From assembly GCF_900176515.1 (NCBI RefSeq), contig NZ_FWXV01000004.1, positions 62,001 through 126,000 of the forward strand: a stretch of 64,000 bases of DNA, given 5' to 3'. The stretch is from Kibdelosporangium aridum. GTDB taxonomy: Bacteria > Actinomycetota > Actinomycetes > Mycobacteriales > Pseudonocardiaceae. The notes beneath the pieces are model-generated. The model did no database searches, had not been told where the DNA came from, and saw only the letters and a program-made list of their open reading frames with translations. A program made the position numbers and the translations under genes. Positions 16,438-25,224 of this stretch are shown here, piece after piece (within the stretch, counting starts at the first letter, position 1; each line of letters starts with the position of its first letter).

Positions 16438-17289
16438 ATGAAGCGACCAACCATCGGCGACATCGCCCGGCGCGCTGGACTGTCCAAGGCGGCGGTGTCC
16501 TACGCGCTCAACGGCCGTCCTGGCGTGTCCGAGGAGACCAGGGAGCGCGTGTCACGGATCGCGCACGCGCTGGGCTGGCGAGCCAACATAGCCGCGTTGG
16601 CCTTGTCGAGCGAGCGGGTCGGTGTCATCGGGCTGGTGGTGGCCGGAGAGGTGCCGTGGCCGACTGTCGAAGGGATCGAACGCGAGCTCGCCCACGACGG
16701 TGTCGTCCTGCAGCTCGCGATCGCCAAGGACGCCGAAGAGACTTATCAGGACTGGTGGGCGTCCGGCCGGGTGGACGGCATGCTGCTGATCGACCCGTCC
16801 CCGAACGACCCGCGGATCGCGTTGCTGCACAAGCTGAGCGTGCCGACTGTCCTAATCGGTGCCAGTCATCCGGACATGTCAGCCGTTTTGCCCGACACGG
16901 CTGGCAAGTGCCGTCAGGTGACCGAGCACCTCACGCAGCGAGGACACACCAAGATCAGTCACATCGCCGCAGGCCCGGACGAAGCCTTGGCTGCCACCCG
17001 GGACTTGAAAGATGTCACGGCGGTGATCTACGAGGACCCCATGGCAGCGGCGAAGGTCGTGGCCCACGCGGCGGTTCTCAACAAGCGCATCCCCACGGAC
17101 CTCGCAGTGATCGCGTGGGACGACGCTCCGGTGTGCCGGACGGTGTACCCGGAGATCACGGCGGTCAGCCACGATCACGCCGCCGACGGCTCGCTGGCCG
17201 CGAGGCTGCTGCTCGACCAGCTCAACACCGGTGTCCACGAACACCGCGGCGGCGGCCGTGACGAGCTGCAGATCCGTGGCACGACCTAG
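16438..17289 (+). CDS. LacI-family transcriptional regulator, shortened sensor domain
   Basis: 283 residues from the ATG at 16438, which has GGAGG 5 bp upstream; the TTG at 16381 lacks one. The N-terminal LacI helix-turn-helix is intact (TIGDIARRAGLSKAAVSYAL, then NGRPGVSEETRERV). The periplasmic-binding-like sensor follows, with VGVIGLVV and DGMLLIDPSPND. LacI proteins usually have about 330-345 residues. Here the stretch after HLTQRGHTKISHIAAGPDEALAATRD jumps almost directly to a DVTAVIYED strand, losing roughly 45 residues that normally connect the second sub-domain. No frameshift is needed, so this looks like an internal deletion. Whether it still binds a ligand is unclear. No sugar gene is adjacent. 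Confidence 0.85.
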   Translation: MKRPTIGDIARRAGLSKAAVSYALNGRPGVSEETRERVSRIAHALGWRANIAALALSSERVGVIGLVVAGEVPWPTVEGIERELAHDGVVLQLAIAKDAEETYQDWWASGRVDGMLLIDPSPNDPRIALLHKLSVPTVLIGASHPDMSAVLPDTAGKCRQVTEHLTQRGHTKISHIAAGPDEALAATRDLKDVTAVIYEDPMAAAKVVAHAAVLNKRIPTDLAVIAWDDAPVCRTVYPEITAVSHDHAADGSLAARLLLDQLNTGVHEHRGGGRDELQIRGTT

Positions 17290-17357
17290 TCGGGCTGACC
17301 ACGGTCGATACCGCTAGTGTCACGCACAGTGTCAAAGCGGTGACAAAGGGGCGGGGA

Positions 17358-18113
17358 GTGCACGGCGAGGAGTTCGAAGCCGGCCAGCGGGCGCGGGAGT
17401 GGTTCCACTCGATGACCGTGCCACCGGGAGCATGGGCCATCTTGCGGGTGGATGGCCGCAGCTTCTCGCGGTTCACCGAACAGCGGTACGACAAGCCGTT
17501 CGACTTACGTTTCTCGCAGCTGATGACGGAGGCAGCCAAGGCGTTGCTGGTCGAGTTCGGCGGCCGGTACGCGTACACCGAGAGCGACGAGATCTCGGTG
17601 CTGTTGGACCCGGAGTCGCAGATCTTCGGCCGTGGCGTTGAGAAACTGGTGTCGTTGTCGGCCAGTGTCACCGCCGCCGCCTTCACCCACGCCGTCGGCG
17701 AACCGGCGCATTTCGACAGCCGGGTCTGGATCGGAACCGGCCCGGTCGACGTGATCGACTACTTCTCCTGGCGGCAGGCCGACGCGGCTCGTTCCGCGTT
17801 GAACGGCTGGTGCTATTGGACATTGCGCAAAGACGGCCGAAGCAGGCAAGAAGCCACAAAAGCCTTGGAAGGCGCGAATGCCTCGGCCAAGAACGAAATG
17901 CTCTTCCGGCACGGCGTGAACTTCAACGAGGTCCCCACGTGGCAGCGCCGAGGTGTCGGCTTGTGGTGGGAGACCTACGAACGCCCGGGATATGACCCGA
18001 AGCGGGCGATGGTGGTGACCGCGACCCGCCGTCGAGTGCGTGAGGAGCGGGAACTCCCGATGAAGGAGCCCTATCGGGAGTTCCTCGCCGACCTCATCGC
18101 TGGAAAACCCTGA
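17358..18113 (+). CDS. tRNA(His) guanylyltransferase-like 3'-5' polymerase (Thg1-like)
   Basis: 251 residues from the GTG at 17358, with AAGGGG upstream; a GTG at 17340 would add six residues. The Thg1 catalytic block is clear: ILRVDGRSFSRFTE with metal-binding Asp32 and Gly33, and YTESDEISVLL with Asp77. The later HGVNFNEVPTWQRRGVG stretch is also typical. Thg1 enzymes add nucleotides to the 5' end of tRNA; bacterial Thg1-like proteins repair truncated tRNA 5' ends by templated reverse polymerisation. They are scattered rather than universal in bacteria, and bacteria normally encode G-1 of tRNA(His). No tRNA gene is nearby. The stop abuts the stop of the convergent Tex gene with no gap. Confidence 0.9.
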   Translation: MHGEEFEAGQRAREWFHSMTVPPGAWAILRVDGRSFSRFTEQRYDKPFDLRFSQLMTEAAKALLVEFGGRYAYTESDEISVLLDPESQIFGRGVEKLVSLSASVTAAAFTHAVGEPAHFDSRVWIGTGPVDVIDYFSWRQADAARSALNGWCYWTLRKDGRSRQEATKALEGANASAKNEMLFRHGVNFNEVPTWQRRGVGLWWETYERPGYDPKRAMVVTATRRRVREERELPMKEPYREFLADLIAGKP

Positions 18114-20453
18114 CTACTTCCCGAAACCCGCACGCCGCAGGGCATCAGCCATCGAACCGCTCGCCGGTGGCTCGTTGCGCCGCTGCTGGCCGCCGCCGCG
18201 CTGACCACCGCGTTGCGGACGGCCGCCGTTGTCCCGACGGCCACCGCCTTGCTGCTGAGCGGGCTTGCCGGGTTCGTCGTCCAGCCGGAGCGTCAGGCCG
18301 ATCCGCTTGCGCGGGATGTCGACCTCCAGCACCTTCACCTTGACGATGTCACCGGGTTTGACCACGTCACGCGGGTCCTTGACGAAGTTGCGGGACATCG
18401 CGGACACGTGCACGAGACCGTCCTGGTGCACGCCGATGTCCACGAACGCGCCGAACGCGGCCACGTTCGTGACCACGCCTTCCAGCGTCATCCCCGGCTT
18501 GAGGTCGGAGATCTTCTCGACGCCGTCGGCGAAGGTCGCGGTCTTGAACGCCGGGCGAGGGTCACGGCCCGGCTTGTCCAGCTCGGCCAGGATGTCGGTG
18601 ACCGTGGGCAGACCGAATTTCTCGTCCACGAAGTCCTGCGGCTGCAGCTTGCGCAGCGTCGGGCTGCCGATCAGCGACCGCACGTCGGTCTTGGTGGCGT
18701 TCAGGATCCGCCGGACGACCGGGTAGGACTCCGGGTGCACGCTGGAAGCGTCCAGCGGGTCGTCGCCGTCGGGGATCCGCAGGAAGCCCGCGCACTGCTC
18801 GAAAGCCTTGGGGCCCAAGCGAGGCACTTCCTTCAACGCGGTGCGCGAGCGGAACGGCCCGTTGGTGTTGCGGTGCAACACGATGTTCTCGGCCAGGCCC
18901 TCGCCGATACCCGACACGCGGGTCAGCAGCGGCGCGGAAGCGGTGTTGACGTCGACGCCGACCGCGTTCACACAGTCTTCGACGACCGCGTCCAACGACC
19001 GTGACAGCTTTCCTTCGGACAGGTCGTGCTGGTACTGGCCGACACCGATCGACTTCGGGTCGATCTTCACCAGCTCCGCCAACGGGTCCTGCAGCCGGCG
19101 CGCGATGGACACCGCGCCACGCAAGGAAACGTCGAGCCCGGGCAGTTCGGCGGAGGCGTACGCCGAAGCGGAGTACACCGACGCACCGGCCTCGGACACC
19201 ATCACCTTGGTCAACCGCAGGTCCGGGTGCGCCTTGAGCAGGTCACCGGCGAGCTTGTCGGTCTCACGGGACGCGGTGCCGTTGCCGATCGCGATCAGTT
19301 CGACCTTGTGCTGCTTGCACAGGAAGGCGAGCTTGTGGATCGACTCGTCCCAGGCGCGCCTCGGCTCGTGCGGGTAGATCGTGTCGGTGGCGACGACCTT
19401 GCCCGTGCCGTCGACGACCGCGACCTTCACGCCGGTACGGAAACCGGGGTCGAGGCCCATGGTCGCGCGGGTTCCGGCAGGCGCAGCCAGCAGGAGGTCA
19501 CGCAGGTTCGCGGCGAACACGCGGACGGCTTCCTCCTCGGCCGCGTTGCGCAGCCGCATCCGCAGGTCGATGCCGAGGTGCACGAGAATCCTGGTGCGCC
19601 ACGCCCAACGGACCGTGTCACCGAGCCACTTGTCGGCCGGACGGCCCTGGTCGTCGATGCCGAACTTGGCGGCGATGCGGATCTCGTAGTCGCTCGGCCC
19701 GGTCGCCGGCTCGTCGTCGGGCTCCGGGTTGAGGTTGAGATCGAGGATCTCCTCCTTCTCACCGCGGAACATCGCCAGGATGCGGTGCGACGGCAGCTTG
19801 GTGAGCGGCTCGGCGAAGTCGAAGTAGTCGGAGAACTTCGCGCCCTCCTCTTCCTTGCCTTCGCGCACCTTTGCCGCGAGACGGCCACGTGACCACATTT
19901 GTTCACGCAGCTCACCGATCAGGTCGGCGTCCTCGCCGAAGCGCTCGACCAGGATGGACCGGGCGCCCTCCAATGCGGCTGCCGCGTCCGCGACGTTCTT
20001 CTCGGCGTCGACGAACCCGGCCGCGGTGGCCTGCGGGTCCAGCGTGGGGTCGGCGAGCAGCTGGTCGGCGAGTGGTTCCAGACCAGCCTCGCGGGCGATC
20101 TGGGCCTTGGTCCGCCGCTTGGGCTTGTACGGCAGGTAGATGTCCTCGAGCCGGGCCTTCGAGTCCGCGGTGCGGATCTGCTGCTCGAGCTCGTCGGTGA
20201 GTTTCCCTTGCGATCGCACCGATTCCAGGATCGCCACCCGCCGCTCTTCGAGCTCTCGCAGGTAACGCAGCCGCTCTTCGAGCGTACGCAGCTGCGCGTC
20301 GTCGAGCGTGCCGGTCACCTCCTTGCGGTACCGGGCGATGAACGGCACGGTCGCGCCGCCGTCGAGCAGGTCGACCGCGGCCTTCACCTGGTGCTCGCGG
20401 ACGCCCAGCTCCTCGGCGATCCGCTGGTCTATCGACAAAGTCACGCCGTGCAT
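18114..20453 (-). CDS. tex: Tex-family RNA-binding transcription accessory protein
   Basis: 779 residues from the ATG at 20453, with GAGGG 5 bp upstream; a GTG three codons later is an alternative start. Tex domains are all present: N-terminal helical region opening IDQRIAEELGVREHQVKAAVDLL, a YqgF/RNase H-like domain with TMGLDPGFRTGVKVAVVDGTG, a helix-hairpin-helix segment around VSGIGEGLAENIV, and an S1 RNA-binding domain near residues 640-710 (GMTLEGVVTNVAAFGAFVDI). An Arg/Gly/Gln-rich tail of about 45 residues follows before a conserved-looking end, ADALRRAGFGK. Tex binds nucleic acid and affects transcription, translation or toxin expression in various bacteria. It appears to be a monocistronic housekeeping gene. 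Confidence 0.96.
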   Translation of the reverse strand: MHGVTLSIDQRIAEELGVREHQVKAAVDLLDGGATVPFIARYRKEVTGTLDDAQLRTLEERLRYLRELEERRVAILESVRSQGKLTDELEQQIRTADSKARLEDIYLPYKPKRRTKAQIAREAGLEPLADQLLADPTLDPQATAAGFVDAEKNVADAAAALEGARSILVERFGEDADLIGELREQMWSRGRLAAKVREGKEEEGAKFSDYFDFAEPLTKLPSHRILAMFRGEKEEILDLNLNPEPDDEPATGPSDYEIRIAAKFGIDDQGRPADKWLGDTVRWAWRTRILVHLGIDLRMRLRNAAEEEAVRVFAANLRDLLLAAPAGTRATMGLDPGFRTGVKVAVVDGTGKVVATDTIYPHEPRRAWDESIHKLAFLCKQHKVELIAIGNGTASRETDKLAGDLLKAHPDLRLTKVMVSEAGASVYSASAYASAELPGLDVSLRGAVSIARRLQDPLAELVKIDPKSIGVGQYQHDLSEGKLSRSLDAVVEDCVNAVGVDVNTASAPLLTRVSGIGEGLAENIVLHRNTNGPFRSRTALKEVPRLGPKAFEQCAGFLRIPDGDDPLDASSVHPESYPVVRRILNATKTDVRSLIGSPTLRKLQPQDFVDEKFGLPTVTDILAELDKPGRDPRPAFKTATFADGVEKISDLKPGMTLEGVVTNVAAFGAFVDIGVHQDGLVHVSAMSRNFVKDPRDVVKPGDIVKVKVLEVDIPRKRIGLTLRLDDEPGKPAQQQGGGRRDNGGRPQRGGQRGGGQQRRNEPPASGSMADALRRAGFGK

Positions 20454-20515
20454 TGTGCCCTCAGGCCCTGATAGCTCAAGGCAGGGGTGAAACATACGTC
20501 CAGTAAGTTACTGAT

Positions 20516-20556
20516 GCGTAACCCCATGGGTGGCTCGCGCGTTGTGCTGGTTACGC
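20516..20556. promoter_or_regulatory. Inverted repeat in the Tex/hydrolase divergent promoter region
   Basis: GCGTAACC (20516-20523) and GGTTACGC (20549-20556) form a perfect 8-bp inverted repeat with 25 bp between. It lies 20 bp before the start of the secreted hydrolase and 63 bp before that of Tex. It may be an operator pair bridged by a dimer, or a hairpin in the hydrolase leader. Confidence 0.35.
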
Positions 20557-20575
20557 GACACCCAATGGAGGGTAT

Positions 20576-22075
20576 ATGCGCAGCTCACGGATGTTGACCC
20601 TGCTGACTACCGTGGCCGCGGCCGGCGCCTTGTTCGCCCCCGCGTCCGGCGCCGCGACCGCATTCGGCGCCGACATTTCCTATCAGGCAATTCCTGGCCA
20701 TAACGGCACGCCGATGCGCGGATTCGTGGTGACCCCGACCGGGCGTGGCGACGGCCCGTTCCCCCTGCTCGTCATGCCTGCCAGCTGGGGAGCGCCCAAC
20801 CTCGAATACGTCGGCGCGGCCCGCAAACTCGCGGCCGAGAGCGGTGACGTCGTCATCAGTTACACCAGCCGTGGGTTCTACGACTCCGGCGGCGAGATCG
20901 ATGTGGCAGGCCCGGACACCGTCAACGACGTCAGCCGGGTGATCGACTGGGCGTTGGCCAACACCCCTGCCGATCCGAGCAAGATCGGCGTGGCCGGCAT
21001 TTCCTACGGAGCGGGCATCGGACTGCTCGCGGCAGCGAATGACAGTCGGATCAAAGCGGTCGCGTCCATGAGCACCTGGGCCGACCTGGAGGCCTCGCTC
21101 TATCCCAACCACACGGTCAGTCAACTGTCGGCAGGCGCGCTGCTCGCCGTCGCGCAGGTGGCGGGCAGGCCGGGGCCGGATCTTCGCCGGATCACCGCGG
21201 AGTTCCTGCAAGGAAAGATCGACTACGCCAGGCAGCTGGCGCCGTCGCGATCGGCGAGCACCAAGGTGGACAAGATCAATGCCAACGGTGCCGCGATCCT
21301 GATCGCGAACTCGTGGCAGGACGCGATCTTCCCGCCGAACCAGGCGGTGGATTTCTACGATCGGCTGCGGGTGCCCAAACGGCTGATGTTGCAAGGCGGC
21401 GACCACGCGACCTCGGAACTGCTCGGCGCGGTGGGGCTGTCCAACGACGTGTGGAACGCGGTCACGAAGTGGTTCGATCACTACCTCAACGGAGCCGACA
21501 ACGGCATCAACCGGACGCCGCCAGTCCAGTTGATGTCGGCCAACGCCGGAACATGGCGCGGTTACCCCTCTTTGGCTGCCGCGGCGACGGCGACGGACAA
21601 GATCTCGTTGGGCAGTAAGACTTTCGTGACCGGCATCGACAGCATCGCCAACAGTGGCATCCCGTTGTTGAGCGGTGCGTTGCAGGGATACCTCAAGATT
21701 CCGACGGGTGTCTTCGTTCCCGGTGCGGTGCCCGCGGGCGTGTGGAACGGGCCGGCCTACCCGAATGGCGCAACTGTTGTGGGCAAGCCACGACTCTCCG
21801 CGACTGTGACCTCGACCAACGAGGACACGACATTGATGGCGTACCTCTATGACGTGAACCCGGTGGGCTTCGGATCACTGATCACACACACCCCCTACAC
21901 GATCAGGGGAACGAAGACGGCGACCATCGATTTCCCGCTAGAGTCGATCTCGTGGGACGTGCGCGCCGGGCATCACCTGGCGCTGGTGGTGGACAGTGCG
22001 GATCTGCGGTACGCGGGCGAAAGCAAACCAGGCACAGTCAAGATCGTTGGCACGCTGAGCATTCCTAGGAGGTGA
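20576..22075 (+). CDS. Secreted alpha/beta hydrolase, X-Pro dipeptidyl-peptidase/CocE (S15) type
   Basis: 499 residues with GGAGGG just upstream and an N-terminal Sec signal peptide cleaved near SGAATA at 24-29. The catalytic domain carries the nucleophile elbow GISYGAG with Ser143, a likely acid in NSWQDAIFPP and a likely His in GGDHATSE. The C-terminal 150 residues form a jelly-roll domain typical of CocE/NonD proteins, with ATVTSTNEDTTLMAYLYDVNP. It should act outside the cell on an ester or a proline-containing peptide; the substrate cannot be set. It stands alone, divergent from Tex and followed 47 bp later by a dioxygenase gene. Confidence 0.88.
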   Translation: MRSSRMLTLLTTVAAAGALFAPASGAATAFGADISYQAIPGHNGTPMRGFVVTPTGRGDGPFPLLVMPASWGAPNLEYVGAARKLAAESGDVVISYTSRGFYDSGGEIDVAGPDTVNDVSRVIDWALANTPADPSKIGVAGISYGAGIGLLAAANDSRIKAVASMSTWADLEASLYPNHTVSQLSAGALLAVAQVAGRPGPDLRRITAEFLQGKIDYARQLAPSRSASTKVDKINANGAAILIANSWQDAIFPPNQAVDFYDRLRVPKRLMLQGGDHATSELLGAVGLSNDVWNAVTKWFDHYLNGADNGINRTPPVQLMSANAGTWRGYPSLAAAATATDKISLGSKTFVTGIDSIANSGIPLLSGALQGYLKIPTGVFVPGAVPAGVWNGPAYPNGATVVGKPRLSATVTSTNEDTTLMAYLYDVNPVGFGSLITHTPYTIRGTKTATIDFPLESISWDVRAGHHLALVVDSADLRYAGESKPGTVKIVGTLSIPRR

Positions 22076-22122
22076 AACCAGCGGCCTGAGCGGACAATGG
22101 GGCGCGGCGAGAGGAGCGACCC

Positions 22123-23085
22123 ATGTCCGTCGCGACAAGCGGACTGCACCACGTCACCGCGATCGCCGGTGACCCGCAGCGCAATGTCGACTTCTACCTG
22201 AGAACCCTCGGCCTTCGCCTGGTCAAGACCACGGTCAATTTCGACGACCCAGGCACTTATCACCTGTACTACGGCGACAGCGCCGGCCGGCCGGGCTCGC
22301 TGCTGACGTTCTTCCCGTGGCGCGAGGCCCCGGTCGGCAGGCAAGGCAACGGGCAGGCCACCACAACGGCCTTCTCGGTGCCCGCGGCTTCCATTGGCTG
22401 GTGGAAGTCGCACTTGACCTGCCTTGGCGTCGAGGTCGGTCAGGTCGTCAGCAGGGACGAAGAGGAAGCGCTGACGTTCCGGGACCCAGACGGGTTGGCG
22501 ATCGCGCTGGTCGCGCATGTTCAGGGCGACCCGCGCGAGCCGTGGGATCACGGGTTCGTGCCGCCTGAGCACGCCATCCGTGGCCTGCACTCGGTGACCT
22601 TGTCGGTGGACCAAGCGGAGGCGACGGCCGGCATGCTGGTCGACGACCTCGGTCTGCACCAGGTGGGTGAGGACAGCAACAGGTTCCGGTTCGCCGCGGG
22701 TGCGGGCGGTGCCGGTGAACTGGTGGACGTCCTTGTCACGCCGGAAGCTCCGCCGGGTGTGGTCGCGGTCGGCACCGTGCACCACGTCGCGTGGCGCGCG
22801 CCGGACGAGCACACTCAGGTGGAATGGCGTGAGGAACTGGTCGACCGAGGCGTGAATGTGACATCCATTTTGGACCGTCAGTACTTCAGGTCGATCTATT
22901 TCAGGGAACCAGGCGGAACCTTGCTCGAGGTGGCAACCGACCAGCCGGGTTTCGCGATCGACGAGCCGTTGCTCGAGCTCGGACGGGCCTTGAAGCTACC
23001 GCCATGGCTTGAGCCACAACGAGAAGAGATTGAGGCGATGCTGCCGAGACTCAACCTTCCAACAGAAAACGAGCGGACAGGCTAG
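22123..23085 (+). CDS. VOC-superfamily ring-cleaving dioxygenase-like protein
   Basis: 320 residues with two glyoxalase/VOC modules, about 5-125 and 150-275. Metal-ligand candidates are His9/His10 in GLHHVTAI, the His of LHSVTLSVDQ and VHHVAWRA, and the Glu of GGTLLEVATD, the usual pattern of type I extradiol dioxygenases and their MhqO/LinE-like relatives. A hydroquinone or catechol-like substrate is likely by family. The ribosome site GAGAGGAGCG lies before the ATG. The last 35 nt overlap the end of the convergent hydrolase gene. The role in this locus is unknown. Confidence 0.87.
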   Translation: MSVATSGLHHVTAIAGDPQRNVDFYLRTLGLRLVKTTVNFDDPGTYHLYYGDSAGRPGSLLTFFPWREAPVGRQGNGQATTTAFSVPAASIGWWKSHLTCLGVEVGQVVSRDEEEALTFRDPDGLAIALVAHVQGDPREPWDHGFVPPEHAIRGLHSVTLSVDQAEATAGMLVDDLGLHQVGEDSNRFRFAAGAGGAGELVDVLVTPEAPPGVVAVGTVHHVAWRAPDEHTQVEWREELVDRGVNVTSILDRQYFRSIYFREPGGTLLEVATDQPGFAIDEPLLELGRALKLPPWLEPQREEIEAMLPRLNLPTENERTG

Positions 23086-23677
23086 CCAGCTGCTGCGGGT
23101 GTTGCCGCTGCATGGCGTGTGATCCCTCGAATCGGACGACCTGGTGACCGGACAGGTCGGCGATGATGCCCTCGCGCATGGCGTTGTAGTAGTCGGCAAA
23201 TGGCTCCTGTGCTGCTGTGAGTTGATTGGCGACGACCGCGAGGTGCCTGGCGGTCAGGCCGTCGTAGAGGTCGTGGACCGAGTCGTTGTCGATCAAGGCG
23301 CGCAACGCGGCGTGCTCTGGCGGCATCTGCTTGGCCATCTCATCGAAGACTTCCTTGAGCTTGGCCTTCCAACTGCCGACTTCGGCGTCGGTCAGGCCGG
23401 GGTAGGTCGATGGATGGCCGTGCCAGTCCAGGTTGACCACGCCCGGGCACTCGGGATGGCGGTGGGCCCATTTGATGCCCAACGCTCCGCCGAGCGAGTG
23501 CCCGACGATGGCCGGGTTGTCCAGGTCGAGACTTTCGAGGTGGTCGAGCATCGCCTCCCAAGTCGTCAGGCCGGTCAAATCTGGTGCCACGCAACGAAAA
23601 TCGGGCATCAGCGGGATGAACTCATCCCATGCCGCTGGACTGTCGCCCGCGCCGTGCAGCAACAACAGGTCTCTCAT
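23051..23677 (-). CDS. Alpha/beta hydrolase
   Basis: 208 residues with the fold's standard marks: an oxyanion-loop LLLHGAGDSPAAW at the start, nucleophile elbow IVGHSLGGALG with Ser61, and a late catalytic His in FEGSHAMQRQHP. It is short for the family, with a small lid of charged helices (about residues 95-150). Its ATG overlaps the stop of the upstream regulator-like gene (ATGA), so the two are co-translated. The substrate is unknown. The 3' end overlaps the convergent dioxygenase gene by 35 nt. Confidence 0.88.
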   Translation of the reverse strand: MRDLLLLHGAGDSPAAWDEFIPLMPDFRCVAPDLTGLTTWEAMLDHLESLDLDNPAIVGHSLGGALGIKWAHRHPECPGVVNLDWHGHPSTYPGLTDAEVGSWKAKLKEVFDEMAKQMPPEHAALRALIDNDSVHDLYDGLTARHLAVVANQLTAAQEPFADYYNAMREGIIADLSGHQVVRFEGSHAMQRQHPQQLASLSARFLLEG

Positions 23678-24153
23678 TTGCGTTGTCCCCTCAGCTGGAT
23701 CCGTTCACGGATGGACGTCACGGTGACGCCCCCGTCGGGATGGCGGGCGAGCTTGTTGCGGGTCACCAGGTCGTGCACGCCTTGCCTGGTGACGCCCAAC
23801 ATCGCGCCCGCGAGCGAGTACGACACCGCCTCGCGGCCGGGGAAACCCATCTGGAGCAGAACAACCTGCCCGAGTGGGGTTCGCCACCAGTCCGCGGGTG
23901 GATCGAACGCGTCGTCGCCCGGGTACAGGGCGCCGATGATGCTCGCGACCGCGTAGTTGCCTTGCGGGCCGAGCAAGCGGGCCGCCCATGACTCGGCGGC
24001 CTGCTCGCATCGTTCCCGCAGATCCGAGACCGGGTCAGTGCCGATGCTCGATCCCGCGAGCGGATCTTCGGCCAAAAGGATCTCCAAGGGATCCAGCAGT
24101 CTGCTCGCCATGATCGACATCAGCTGCTGAGCCAGTGGTCCGGTCTCGGTCAT
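23674..24153 (-). CDS. Probable DNA-binding protein co-transcribed with the hydrolase
   Basis: 159 residues from the ATG at 24153, with AAGGAGG 6 bp upstream (a GTG one codon earlier is less well spaced). The N-terminal two-thirds is helical, with WAARLLGPQGNYAVASIIGALYPGDDAFDPPADWW. The C-terminal 45 residues contain a helix-turn-helix-like stretch, SLAGAMLGVTRQGVHDLV, followed by a short basic wing RHPDGGVTVTSIRERI. This resembles the excisionase/MerR-like HTH found in small actinobacterial proteins. The palindromes in its own promoter suggest autoregulation. The family is not named here. Confidence 0.7.
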   Translation of the reverse strand: MTETGPLAQQLMSIMASRLLDPLEILLAEDPLAGSSIGTDPVSDLRERCEQAAESWAARLLGPQGNYAVASIIGALYPGDDAFDPPADWWRTPLGQVVLLQMGFPGREAVSYSLAGAMLGVTRQGVHDLVTRNKLARHPDGGVTVTSIRERIQLRGQRK

Positions 24154-24176
24154 CACCCGCCTCCTTGACGCCCAGT

Positions 24177-24202
24177 GTCAAGTACTTGACGTTGACTGTC
24201 AA
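24177..24202. promoter_or_regulatory. Palindromic operator-like sites before the regulator-hydrolase operon
   Basis: GTCAAGTACTTGAC is a perfect 14-bp palindrome (24177-24190), followed at once by the odd palindrome TTGACTGTCAA (24192-24202). A further GTCAAGG lies next to the ribosome site. The sites are 24 bp upstream of the HTH gene on its own strand and touch the stop of the oxidoreductase gene, fitting an autorepressor operator. Confidence 0.6.
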
Positions 24203-25143
24203 GGGGCGACGCGGACCACCAGTTTGCCCTGCGCGCGGCCGCTTTCCTGGCGCTGGTGCGCCGCGGCGATCTCGCTGAACAGGAACACCTGCTCGACCTC
24301 GACCTGCACTTTGCCCGCGTCGATCAGGGCGGCGATCTCGGTCAGCGCGTGACCGTCCGGCTCGACGAGGAACGGGATCGCGGACACGCCGCGCTTCTCG
24401 GCGGCAGCGGCGAGATCGGCCGAGACTCCGCCCGGGACCGCGACGACGATGCCGCCCGGCTTGGTGACCTGGATGGACCGGAGTGCGTTCTCGCCGCCGA
24501 TCAGGTCGACCACGATGTCCTGGTCACCGGCCACGTCCTCGAAGCGTGTGGACCGGTAGTCGATGACCTGGTCGGCGCCGATGTCGCGCAGCCAGTCATG
24601 CTTCGCGGCGCTGGCGGTGCCCGTCACGTGTGCGCCCGCGACCTTGGCGAACTGCACGGCGAAATGGCCGACACCTCCCGCGGCGGCGTGGATCAGCACC
24701 CGCTGTCCGGTCTTGATGTGTACCGCGTCGTGGAGGATCTGCCACGCGGTGAGCCCGGCCAACGGCACCGCCGCCGCGGCATCGAAGTCCACAGTGGACG
24801 GATTCAGGGCGAAGTGCCGGGATGGAGCGGTCACGTACTCCGAGAACCCGCCAGCCTGGCGAGGGAACCACGGCATCCCGTACACCTCGTCACCCGGCTT
24901 GAGGGTGTGCACGCCGAAGCCGACCTCCTCGACCACGCCGGACACGTCCCAGTCCAGGACAAACGGCGGCTGGCCGAGCACACCCGCCATCCCGCCACCC
25001 GCGCGGGTCTTCGCGTCCACCGGGTTGATGCCGGCCGAGACCACGCGGACCAGCACTTCCGTCGGTGCTGGCTCGGGGCGTGGGATGTCGATCTCGTGCA
25101 GCACCTCGGGGCCGCCGAACTCGTTCTGACTGATTGCTCGCAT
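24199..25143 (-). CDS. NADP-dependent quinone oxidoreductase/zinc-type alcohol dehydrogenase-like protein
   Basis: 314 residues of the medium-chain dehydrogenase fold without the zinc-ligand cysteines, so of quinone-oxidoreductase type. The N-terminal GroES-like domain has VSAGINPVDAKTR; the Rossmann domain has the dinucleotide motif HAAAGGVGHFAVQFAK near residue 150. It should use NADPH to reduce an enone or quinone. It is divergent from an HxlR regulator with 81 bp between, a common pairing in which the regulator controls the reductase in response to electrophiles. Confidence 0.9.
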   Translation of the reverse strand: MRAISQNEFGGPEVLHEIDIPRPEPAPTEVLVRVVSAGINPVDAKTRAGGGMAGVLGQPPFVLDWDVSGVVEEVGFGVHTLKPGDEVYGMPWFPRQAGGFSEYVTAPSRHFALNPSTVDFDAAAAVPLAGLTAWQILHDAVHIKTGQRVLIHAAAGGVGHFAVQFAKVAGAHVTGTASAAKHDWLRDIGADQVIDYRSTRFEDVAGDQDIVVDLIGGENALRSIQVTKPGGIVVAVPGGVSADLAAAAEKRGVSAIPFLVEPDGHALTEIAALIDAGKVQVEVEQVFLFSEIAAAHQRQESGRAQGKLVVRVAP

Positions 25144-25187
25144 GGCTCGAAGCTATCCCTGAGGCCCTAGTTTCCCGCAAGGGCAGG

Positions 25188-25206
25188 TACTATCTATCGG
25201 GAAGTA
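25188..25206. promoter_or_regulatory. HxlR-type operator candidate
   Basis: TACT, 11 bp, AGTA is a short inverted repeat centred in the divergent intergenic region between the oxidoreductase and the HxlR gene. Such spaced half-sites fit HxlR winged-helix dimers; this assignment is by position and pattern only. Confidence 0.4.
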
Positions 25207-25224
25207 TGCAGCTAGGAGGCTCAA

